The notes below the pieces were generated by a model that searched no databases, was not told the DNA's origin, and worked only from the letters and a program-made list of their open reading frames with translations. 34,660 nt of DNA. Source: Prevotella sp. GTDB taxonomy: Bacteria; Bacteroidota; Bacteroidia; Bacteroidales; Bacteroidaceae. A program made the position numbers and the translations under genes. The stretch spans positions 1 to 34,660 of the forward strand of contig JAEETC010000020.1 of NCBI GenBank assembly GCA_016286585.1, read 5' to 3'. Below, piece after piece: positions 16,074 to 22,099 of this stretch (positions within the stretch are counted from its first letter, which is position 1; every line of letters starts with the position of its first letter).

Positions 16074-16616
16074 TTAGCCGTTGCCCTGCTGGTCGGCTGC
16101 GGGAGCCAGCACATAGGTGAGCGGAGTCTTCTTCTGGAAGCGCTTCTCCTTGCCACCGACGGTGCGCTTCTCGCTCTCCACGAGATACCCGAACTCGAAG
16201 ATACACTCATCCTTGAAGGCTCTCGAGGTAAGCTTCTCACCCTTCGTGTTCTCAGGGATGAAGTTGATCTTGATGCCGTTGATCATCGCGTCGGGACCAC
16301 CAGCCACAGCAGCGGCGAGGTTCGCCTTGCCCAGCTTCTGACCGTCGACTGAGGGCGAGAACGTGCCCAGACCGTCGAGCTTCACGGGCTGACCCTGCGA
16401 CAGCAGCTCACTCATGCAGTCCACCACCTGTCCGAGCACCAGCACGCACATCTGGTAGTCGGCAATCTTGCCGTGCCCGGTCATGTGCTTGGCGAAGCCC
16501 TTGAGGTTCAGGGGTTCCTTCGAGTCCACTTCTGCGAAATACTTGCCGTAGGCGGTCGAGTCGTCGTTCTTGTTCTGACGGAGATTGATCACCATTGGAA
16601 TGTTTGATCTTGCCAT
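16074..16616 (-). CDS. HU-family DNA-binding protein, long Bacteroidota type
   Basis: This 180-residue protein belongs to the HU-related group seen in Bacteroidota mobile-type loci (TIGR01201-like). The N-terminal 130 residues show an HU-like core with GKYFAEVDSKEPLNLKGFAK, VVDCMSELLSQGQPVKLDGL and GTFSPSV. The long C-terminal tail is rich in Lys/Gly with KRFQKKTPLTYV. HU proteins bend and coat DNA. The start ATG 16616 follows a purine-rich leader. The gene heads a two-gene unit with the smalltalk peptide and diverges from the DUF4248 gene, with which it shares an identical 17-base leader. It resembles accessory HU copies rather than the housekeeping 90-residue HU. Confidence 0.88.
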   Translation of the reverse strand: MARSNIPMVINLRQNKNDDSTAYGKYFAEVDSKEPLNLKGFAKHMTGHGKIADYQMCVLVLGQVVDCMSELLSQGQPVKLDGLGTFSPSVDGQKLGKANLAAAVAGGPDAMINGIKINFIPENTKGEKLTSRAFKDECIFEFGYLVESEKRTVGGKEKRFQKKTPLTYVLAPAADQQGNG

Positions 16617-16634
16617 AATTTAAAATCCTTTCTT

Positions 16635-16651
16635 TTCTTCTGCACTGCAAA
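16635..16651 (-). repeat. Left arm of a 17-bp inverted repeat in the HU leader
   Basis: Read on the minus strand this is TTTGCAGTGCAGAAGAA, identical to 16774-16790 on the plus strand. It would begin at the -7 box end and form the first bases of the HU mRNA. Confidence 0.85.
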
Positions 16652-16745
16652 TTACACAAATATATTGACACCTGCAAGCTTTTTCCTCACCCGAATCAGG
16701 TTCTTTCAAGTTCTCACAAGTTGTTTATAATTAAGGTCATAAATA

Positions 16746-16777
16746 TTTGCGTATCTCAGGAATTTTTCGTACCTTTG
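16746..16777 (+). promoter_or_regulatory. Promoter of the DUF4248 gene
   Basis: TTTG at 16746-16749 and TACCTTTG at 16770-16777 with 20 bases between form a good Bacteroidota promoter 25 bases before the ATG. Confidence 0.75.
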
Positions 16778-16790
16778 CAGTGCAGAAGAA
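16774..16790 (+). repeat. Right arm of the 17-bp inverted repeat in the DUF4248 leader
   Basis: Perfect reverse-complement match to 16635-16651. The divergent HU and DUF4248 transcripts therefore start with the same leader sequence, a sign of shared control. Confidence 0.85.
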
Positions 16791-16801
16791 CATCAATATT
16801 T

Positions 16802-17035
16802 ATGTCACAAAACAATCCTGATTTATCCATTATCCGTTGTCCATTATCCGTTAGCCTCGGCCGTGCGGAGCTCGCAACACGCTATTTCCCCAACATCCAG
16901 CCGATGTCAGCCTGGCTGAAATTGAAGGCTCTTTTACAGGAGAACCCCGATTTGGCACACCTCGCGCAGCTAAATCGCCGGACATTCTTACCTGTAGAAG
17001 TCAACAAAATTTACCAAGCACTCGGGCAGCCTTAA
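16802..17035 (+). CDS. DUF4248 domain protein
   Basis: This 77-residue protein starts at ATG 16802; a longer frame from 16721 runs through the promoter and is rejected. The core reads SLGRAELATRYFPNIQPMSA, WLKLKAL and RRTFLPVEVNKIYQALGQP, the pattern of the small Bacteroidota family DUF4248 as I remember it. The C-terminal 'FxPxEVxxIxxxLG' looks like a small winged-helix or excisionase-like fold, so DNA binding is plausible but unproven. In related genomes this family commonly sits beside HU, smalltalk and VirE/DUF3987 genes. Here HU-smalltalk diverges from it and DUF3987 lies 9 kb downstream. The stop codon lies inside the loop of the terminator hairpin. Confidence 0.75.
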   Translation: MSQNNPDLSIIRCPLSVSLGRAELATRYFPNIQPMSAWLKLKALLQENPDLAHLAQLNRRTFLPVEVNKIYQALGQP

Positions 17036-17046
17036 CTGCCCGTTTT
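17023..17046 (+). terminator. Intrinsic terminator overlapping the DUF4248 stop
   Basis: CGGGCAG (17023-17029) pairs perfectly with CTGCCCG (17036-17042) around a 6-base loop that contains the TAA stop codon, and TTTT follows. Confidence 0.7.
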
Positions 17047-17200
17047 CCGTGCTTTTCAGGCACTTTGACTCTTCTTAGCCCAAAGTCCTAGTTTCATTAA
17101 ATGAAAGCCGCACTTTCCATAGCTCAAAATCTGAGTTTCCACAGCCTTCAAATAGCATTAATATTTATATTTGTGTTTTGTAAACTATTATTACCAAATC

Positions 17201-17356
17201 CGTTACAGCGTTACAGCGTTACAGTTAGAATTCTCCATTTGAACTTCTCGAAATTATATCTATATATTATATATATTATAATATATATAATATATAGCTT
17301 TAAAATTCCTCCATCAATCACCTGATTCCGAACTGTAACGCTGTAACGCTGTAACG
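17201..17356. repeat. Nested inverted repeat: three 8-bp units, 38-bp AT palindrome, three mirrored units
   Basis: Three tandem copies of CGTTACAG plus TT (17201-17226) are the exact reverse complement of 17331-17356. Midway lies a perfect 38-bp palindrome made almost only of A and T (17260-17297). Both structures have the same centre, 17278.5. The intervening 33-base spacers are not complementary. The layout resembles iterons flanking an AT-rich unwinding or cruciform site. No protein gene is credible here: the short frame at 17101-17325 simply translates the repeat. The remaining sequence from 17047 to 17200 is AT-rich with nothing further that I can name. Confidence 0.95.
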
Positions 17357-17434
17357 GCAATGTGTCTTTTCTGAACTAACAAACTATTTCGAGAATTTTT
17401 TCAATAAAACCTTAATTATTTCAGGATTTATTCG

Positions 17435-17442
17435 TACTTTTG
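17435..17442 (+). promoter_or_regulatory. -7 box ahead of the RNA candidate
   Basis: TACTTTTG matches the Bacteroidota -7 consensus. No clear TTG is found at -33. No protein start follows within 100 bases. Confidence 0.5.
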
Positions 17443-17448
17443 CAACGT

Positions 17449-17543
17449 CCATACTCACGCCTACAGGCGACATTGCTACCAGAGGGATGCAAGAATGGGT
17501 GGGACGGTTACATAGAAAAAAGCGTCATTGATGCTTTGTTTTT
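17449..17543 (+). ncRNA. Candidate small RNA, about 95 nt
   Basis: Between a TACTTTTG box and an apparent intrinsic terminator lies about 95 bases with no protein frame. It has a short hairpin (CGCC-TACA-GGCG, 17458-17469) and a possible closing pair CGTCC/GGGACG (17446-17450 with 17501-17506). It ends in the terminator stem AGCGTC-ATT-GATGCT (17521-17535) followed by a T-rich run. Whether it is a free-standing RNA or the first part of a longer leader reaching 17777 cannot be told from sequence. No known RNA family is recognised. Confidence 0.5.
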
Positions 17544-17584
17544 GACCATTTGAACTACCACAATCAAATCCAAATCAAGGACAA

Positions 17585-17777
17585 ATGCGGAGGTGAATGC
17601 TACGGGTGTAGTATATACTCCCGGAGTGTGCCGAGGGCAGATTATGCCCTCACGCACACTTTTCGGGGCGTACAATACTTACCGGCGTGGGTATTCAGAC
17701 TTTGCCAGTTTTATTTGGAAGGCTGTGGTAGGCCGAAATGGTGGAACAGGCAGATGAGGATACCCCGCTTTTTTTAT
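17585..17777 (+). ncRNA. Structured RNA candidate with tRNA-Leu-like segment
   Basis: About 190 bases fold on paper into a closed structure. The 5' GCGGaGGT (17587-17594) can pair with the 3' ACCCCGC (17762-17767) just before seven or more Ts. Inside is a very stable hairpin at 17620-17667 (CCCG, AGTGTGC and GAGGGCA pairing with TGCCCTC, GCACACT and CGGG). The segment 17731-17753 (GCCGAAATGGTGGAACAGGC and onward) resembles the acceptor and D arm of a tRNA-Leu, but there is no anticodon or T arm. It may be a free RNA, a leader or attenuator for the TPR gene 66 bases downstream, or a tRNA-derived remnant. The weak 80-residue frame at 17550-17792 is most likely a by-product. Confidence 0.45.
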
Positions 17778-17842
17778 GTACCTTACCAATAAGAAGAACC
17801 GTCTGACAAATGGGTATCAGTCAGAGATAAAGACAACGACTG

Positions 17843-19660
17843 ATGCGCGATAAACTACAGAAGGCGCTTGATTTGTGCAATGAAAAGAGATTTGATGAGG
17901 CCTTGCCTATCTTGGAGAGCATCACTAATGAAGACCCCAAGAATTCGGAGGCGTGGCGCACTTTGGCACAACTCCATTGGTATCACAAGCATGAGCCTGA
18001 AAAAGCATACGATGAACTGATAGAAGCCCTGAAGTGCGAGCCTCGTAATCTTTGGGCTCTCATATTGATGGGGAATCTGCTGACAAAGGAGAAGAATGAC
18101 TTAGAAGGAGCCAAGTCTTATTATGACAAGGTGCTTGAGTACTTCCCTGATAATGCTATTGCCATCAACAATGTGGCCGCGACCTATATGGAAAGGAAAG
18201 ATTATGATGAAGCGATCCCTCTGATGAAAAAGGCCATCAGTATTGATGACACCTATATCAATTCATACTATGGCCTGGCTCTCTGTTACTATAAGACCGA
18301 TCAGTTGGAAAATTGCTTTGAAATATGCCATCAAGGAGCAACGAAATTGCAGGATCGTCCAGAAAACCCAGGTGTAAGGGATGAACTTCTGAAGCTCTAC
18401 CTTTCAGTTGCAAAGGATCTGGCCAAGAAGATTAATTATATCAATGTCTGGAAAGGCATCAAGGATGAACTGGAGGCTGTAGACCATATCAATATCAAGT
18501 TTGTAGAGGATAAGAGCATAAATGTGCTGGCTAAACTGGAGTATGCACCTTTGCATGCAGCCAAAGAACATATTCTCAGGTATAATCCTGACAAAGAATA
18601 TGTCGACCATCTGTTCATCCATGAGATGATGCATCTGAAGATGAATCAACAAGCAACTCTCGCAAATAACGGAAAAGCGACTGTCAGTTCCGGGAATACC
18701 AGAAAGGCATTCAGAAACCGTTATCTCAAGTTCATGAAGAAAACTCATAGTCATCTTCCGACTGCAGAACTGGAACATGTGATGTCAGGATTGGCTGACG
18801 GATTAGCTCTACAATTAATGAACTGTCCGCTTGACCTGTTTGTTGAACATATGATTTATACGACATATGAGGCAGTACGTCCGATACAGTTGCTTTCACT
18901 TTTCCATATGGAAGTTGACAACATCGAGGGTGTCAAGCAGGCAACAAAAAACGGATTCTTCCCCAAAGAAATCGTTCACGCCAATAAGGTTATGAATATA
19001 GCCACCTCTATGCACTTCAAGGAGATCTATGGTATCGACCTGATACGTGAATATCATCCCACAAAGCAGGAATATGATCAGGCGAAAGACCTCTATGATG
19101 AATTCAAAGCTTATCTCGATACCCACAAACCGGGTGACGAATATGAAATGATGGAGTATTTCGTAGAGTCGTTTGGAATGGAAGACCTAGTTGAGATAAT
19201 CGATGAGCGACAGGTATCAGGAGGCATGAAAGCAGACCTCTCTCTTGAGAGTGATCTGAAGGAAAGGGCTGTGGACGCTCCGTCAAAAGAGGACGTAGAT
19301 GTGGCTAATGCCCAGTTTGCACTTAACCACCAAGACGGAGCAGACGCTACAGAGACGATGATGATGTCGATGTATATGCTTGGAGCTATGGAGTATTTTG
19401 ACACGCTCGAGCCTCATGATGTTCATCGGATAGCCTTGGAGATAGCAACCGTTGGTGTCAACGGAATCAGTCCAAAGGGGAAATACAGCATCAAGTCGAT
19501 ACCGGATAAAGAATTTGGTGGATACCAATTCCTCGCATATTACTATGTCAGCTGGGCAAGAGCTATCCCTCATATGCTTGATAAAATAGGATTGCCATTC
19601 TCAAAGGCATACGAGGCAGCCTTGAATATGTATAATGCAAAACATAAGAAAGATGAGTGA
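17843..19660 (+). CDS. TPR protein with HExxH metallopeptidase-like motif
   Basis: This 605-residue protein carries four or five tetratricopeptide repeats in residues 1-190 (for example AWRTLAQLHWYHKHEPEKAY and AIAINNVAATYMERKDYDEA). The rest has no family that I recognise. It contains FIHEMMHLKM with HEMMH at 260-264, the zinc-ligand and catalytic pattern of zincin metallopeptidases; a third ligand could lie in the ELEH segment near 309-312 but is unproven. There is no signal peptide, so it should be cytosolic. The next gene, MazG-like, overlaps its 3' end by eight bases. Base composition is AT-richer than in the core genes to the left, suggesting acquisition. A TPR sensor joined to a protease and coupled to a nucleotide hydrolase would suit a defence module, which is inference. 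Confidence 0.7.
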   Translation: MRDKLQKALDLCNEKRFDEALPILESITNEDPKNSEAWRTLAQLHWYHKHEPEKAYDELIEALKCEPRNLWALILMGNLLTKEKNDLEGAKSYYDKVLEYFPDNAIAINNVAATYMERKDYDEAIPLMKKAISIDDTYINSYYGLALCYYKTDQLENCFEICHQGATKLQDRPENPGVRDELLKLYLSVAKDLAKKINYINVWKGIKDELEAVDHINIKFVEDKSINVLAKLEYAPLHAAKEHILRYNPDKEYVDHLFIHEMMHLKMNQQATLANNGKATVSSGNTRKAFRNRYLKFMKKTHSHLPTAELEHVMSGLADGLALQLMNCPLDLFVEHMIYTTYEAVRPIQLLSLFHMEVDNIEGVKQATKNGFFPKEIVHANKVMNIATSMHFKEIYGIDLIREYHPTKQEYDQAKDLYDEFKAYLDTHKPGDEYEMMEYFVESFGMEDLVEIIDERQVSGGMKADLSLESDLKERAVDAPSKEDVDVANAQFALNHQDGADATETMMMSMYMLGAMEYFDTLEPHDVHRIALEIATVGVNGISPKGKYSIKSIPDKEFGGYQFLAYYYVSWARAIPHMLDKIGLPFSKAYEAALNMYNAKHKKDE

Positions 19661-19982
19661 TCTGGAAGAACTTCGAAAAGCCATCGTGCAATTCACCCAA
19701 GAAAGAGACTGGGATCAGTTCCATAATGGGAAAGATCTTGCTTTGGCCTTATCCATCGAGGCTTCAGAACTAAATGAGGCTTTTCTTTGGAAGGATGCCA
19801 AAGACGTGAATGTGGAGAAGGTGAAAGAAGAACTGGCCGACATCATCAATTATGCCATTCTCATTGCAGATAAATATGATCTTGACATCAAGCAGATTGT
19901 CTTGGATAAGCTAAGACGTAATGCTGAGAAATATCCTGTAGCCAAAGCCTATGGGAGTGCAAAGAAATATAACGAACTATAA
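19653..19982 (+). CDS. MazG-like nucleotide pyrophosphohydrolase
   Basis: This 109-residue all-alpha protein has the MazG/dCTPase-type signature: LALALSIEASELNEAFLW (the ExxE metal-binding helix) and EELADIINYAILIADKYDLD (the ExxD helix), then the KYPVAKAYGSAKKY tail. Such enzymes hydrolyse (d)NTPs to monophosphates and pyrophosphate, as house-cleaning or under stress. The start is ATG 19653, inside the last codons of the TPR gene (ATGAGTGA overlap), preceded by AAGAAAG. Six more codons upstream in frame to 19635 are possible but less well placed. The next fragment downstream resembles a DUF2075 start, a common MazG neighbour as I remember it. Confidence 0.88.
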   Translation: MSDLEELRKAIVQFTQERDWDQFHNGKDLALALSIEASELNEAFLWKDAKDVNVEKVKEELADIINYAILIADKYDLDIKQIVLDKLRRNAEKYPVAKAYGSAKKYNEL

Positions 19983-19994
19983 AATATATGCACT

Positions 19995-20159
19995 ATGGTT
20001 AATAGAGTCCTTTACCAAGCCCCTCAGGCGCAATTTATTAGTGATGTTGAGCGTAAATTTGTTGCACCCAAAATGAGGCATACAGCAGAACAGGCCAGAA
20101 TTCATTCTGCTGAAAATGAAATAGCCTCATGGGAGAAAGAATCACGGGGACGGTTCTAG
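19995..20159 (+). pseudogene. Truncated 54-codon frame resembling a DUF2075 N-terminus
   Basis: A frame from ATG 19995 to TAG 20159 encodes 54 residues: MVNRVLYQAPQAQFISDVER, then a helical stretch, then ASWEKES. The opening 'Y.A...FI.DV' and the later 'SW' motif look like the first 55 residues of DUF2075 (helicase-like, DNA/RNA helicase domain) proteins, which normally run to 600 or more residues. Nothing downstream continues the protein; instead a rhuM promoter and gene follow. I read it as a remnant left by a deletion or insertion. A genuine small protein is possible because codon use is normal, and the family call is from memory. Confidence 0.4.
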
Positions 20160-20181
20160 TGATCATTTCGAAATAATTGTT

Positions 20182-20189
20182 TAACTTTG
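20182..20189 (+). promoter_or_regulatory. Possible -7 box ahead of the rhuM remnant
   Basis: TAACTTTG lies 11 bases before the ATG at 20200. There is no good -33 partner, so the evidence is moderate. Confidence 0.4.
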
Positions 20190-20199
20190 CAAACAAAAT

Positions 20200-20857
20200 A
20201 TGAATCAGGAAGATAAAGGACAAATACTATTATATCAGACTCCAGATGGGGAGTCGCGCATTGAGGTGAAGCTGCAGGACGAGACGGTGTGGTTAAACCT
20301 TGATCAGATGGCAGAATTGTTTCAACGTAACAAATCAACCATCTCCAGGCACATTAAGAATGTGTTTGAGGAGGGAGAACTACAGCAGGAGGCAACTGTT
20401 GCATTTTTTGCAACAGTTCAAACAGAAGGTAAAAGAAAGGTAGAGCGCGACATCGCATATTATAACCTTGATATGATCATCAGCGTGGGCTATCGCGTAC
20501 ATTCCTATCGTGGCGTTCAGTTCCGTCAGTGGGCAACGGCTGTTTTAAAAGAATATATCAAAAAAGATATTCTATCGCAAAGTACTCGAGATATATGCAC
20601 TCAGCATCGACTACGACCCTCGTGTAGAGATGACCAAGCAGTTCTTTGCCACAGTCCAAAACAAGATGCATTATGCGGTTCATGGGCATACCGCAGCAGA
20701 GATAATATATAATCGTGCAAATGCCGCCAAGGACTTCATGGGACTGACCACCTGGACGGGAATGATGCAAAGAACAAAGAATGAATTGACACCAGTTGAA
20801 ATCCATTTCCTGGAACAGTTTGAACGAGAACAGAAGAAATTGGGAGATAAGAAATGA
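20200..20857 (+). pseudogene. Broken rhuM (virulence RhuM family) gene
   Basis: The first 125 codons (20200 to about 20570) read as a RhuM-family N-terminus: helix-turn-helix-like LNLDQMAELFQRNKSTISRH, then YYNLDMIISVGYRVHSYRGV and QFRQWATAVLKEYIKK. At a run of A residues near 20562-20567 the frame changes. The next frame continues with FYRKVLEIYALSIDYDPR and then, to 20857, VEMTKQFFATVQNKMHYAVH and AAEIIYNRANAAKDFMGLTT. The segment that normally lies between these parts in RhuM (roughly 40-50 residues) is absent, so there was an internal deletion as well as a frameshift. After GMMQRT the normal C-terminus is replaced by a short tail. Full-length RhuM is about 330 residues. The tail's stop overlaps the next gene as ATGA. 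Confidence 0.75.
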
Positions 20858-21927
20858 AGACTTATATTTTGTTTTGGAACCCTGCAATTTCCAGCTATAA
20901 GTTAGAAGACTTTCAGAGAGAGATTGATGACTACGAAAATGCAGACATGAACTGGGGTGTATGGGAGTATGAGAAAGCATGTGCTGGTGATCGCTTCTTC
21001 ATGGTACGTTGCGGTAGTGGTAAAACAGGAATCTGTATGAGTGGTTACTTTTCGTCAGATCCATATCGTGACGAAGATTGGTCTGGTAGAGGGCGTGTTA
21101 CTTATTATATGGATCTGGAACCTGATTTTATGATTAATCCGGATTATCTGCCTATTTTGTCGACATTAGATTTGGTTCGTGAAGTTCCTGGATTCGATTG
21201 GAATGGAGGCCACTCAGGACGATTGTTAGATGCTAAGCTTGCAGAAAAGCTCGAAATAGTATGGGAGAAATTTACTGAAGATCATGCTGATATGTTTACC
21301 ATGCGAGCGATACATCTGGATGTTGATCCTGATAGTTACTCGTCTAAGAAATCTGATGAACAGATTGTTCGTCTCTATTTAACAAAAGAAGGTAAAATAG
21401 GGGCAGATGACTTTGATATTGATTTTGAGATACAGGGAGATGATCTGGATGACGTGAAGAAGCAAGCAATTGATGCAGTTTATAATGAGTTAGGCAAGAA
21501 AACAAAAATCAAATTTGAGTACTATGATGTAGAAGAAAAGGATTATCCAATGTATGAGAAAGCCCTTAAACTTGTGCTTGCCAACAAAAAAAATGGAATG
21601 GTATTTGATGACTCATATTTGGATTTTGAAGATAAAATTGTTTATTTGTTACATAAGGTAGCTGTTAATTCCCGGGAATTGCAGAAACAAGATTTCTCTG
21701 ATGAAATAATTGAAGCTGTAAGAATTTTAGAAAGAAGACCCTCAGAAGTATTTATGGACTATGTAAAAAGAGTAGCAAGAAATGAAAATGTTATATGGAT
21801 TTTAAGGGGGGAAATATATGAGGCTCTCTGCATAACTAAAAGGGAAAGCTTAGATGAAGATGACCTCAAGTCTTTGAATGAAAACCTTGCAGCACTACAT
21901 TATCTGAAATCATTGGGAAAAGAATAG
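20854..21927 (+). CDS. Protein with EVE/PUA-like N-terminal domain
   Basis: This 357-residue cytosolic protein begins MKTYILFWNPAISSYKLEDF and continues with WGVWEYEKACAGDRFFMVRC, ICMSGYFSSDPYRDEDW and VPGFDWNGGHSGRLLDAKLA. This is the pattern of EVE/PUA-like domains (about residues 1-140) that in other proteins read modified bases and are often attached to restriction nucleases. The remaining 215 residues are acidic and helical; I do not recognise them and see no nuclease motif. It overlaps the rhuM remnant by four bases (ATGA). Codon use is strongly AT-rich, unlike the core genes, which indicates acquisition. A role in recognising foreign or modified DNA is inference. Confidence 0.6.
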   Translation: MKTYILFWNPAISSYKLEDFQREIDDYENADMNWGVWEYEKACAGDRFFMVRCGSGKTGICMSGYFSSDPYRDEDWSGRGRVTYYMDLEPDFMINPDYLPILSTLDLVREVPGFDWNGGHSGRLLDAKLAEKLEIVWEKFTEDHADMFTMRAIHLDVDPDSYSSKKSDEQIVRLYLTKEGKIGADDFDIDFEIQGDDLDDVKKQAIDAVYNELGKKTKIKFEYYDVEEKDYPMYEKALKLVLANKKNGMVFDDSYLDFEDKIVYLLHKVAVNSRELQKQDFSDEIIEAVRILERRPSEVFMDYVKRVARNENVIWILRGEIYEALCITKRESLDEDDLKSLNENLAALHYLKSLGKE

Positions 21928-22029
21928 TGCTCACAAAGTTACTATGCCTGTTGTGATACGTGTGAAAAGACAGGTAAAGGCTAACTTTCTGAGCCTCTGA
22001 GGCTTGACATTCATTAACATAAAAATCTT

Positions 22030-22054
22030 CCTGCAGAATGATTGTTTCTGCAGG
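22030..22054 (+). promoter_or_regulatory. Perfect 9-bp inverted repeat over the -33 of the HIRAN gene promoter
   Basis: CCTGCAGAA (22030-22038) and TTCTGCAGG (22046-22054) are exact reverse complements, centred on the TTG that serves as -33. It could be an operator, or a terminator for the gene upstream. Confidence 0.6.
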
Positions 22055-22070
22055 ATTATTTATACCTTTG
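22042..22070 (+). promoter_or_regulatory. Promoter of the HIRAN gene pair
   Basis: TTG at 22042-22044 and TACCTTTG at 22063-22070, 18 bases apart, lie 30 bases before the ATG at 22100. A small GGCT-AAA-AGCC hairpin follows in the leader. Confidence 0.7.
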
Positions 22071-22099
22071 CATCCGTTTGGCTAAAAGCCTGGGATATC

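Noticed and set aside
17101..17325. 74-residue frame over the nested inverted repeat
   Set aside because: It translates the iterons and the AT palindrome into low-complexity Ile/Tyr runs and has no start signal.
17731..17770. tRNA-Leu gene
   Set aside because: Only the acceptor/D-arm-like part is present; there is no anticodon arm, variable loop, T arm or matching 3' acceptor strand.
17550..17792. 80-residue frame MNYHNQIQIKDK and onward
   Set aside because: It starts with TTG, spans a long perfect hairpin and ends in a T-run. A structured RNA explains the sequence better.
20200..20712. Intact 170-residue RhuM protein
   Set aside because: The last third of this frame is nonsense relative to the family, and the true continuation lies in another frame.
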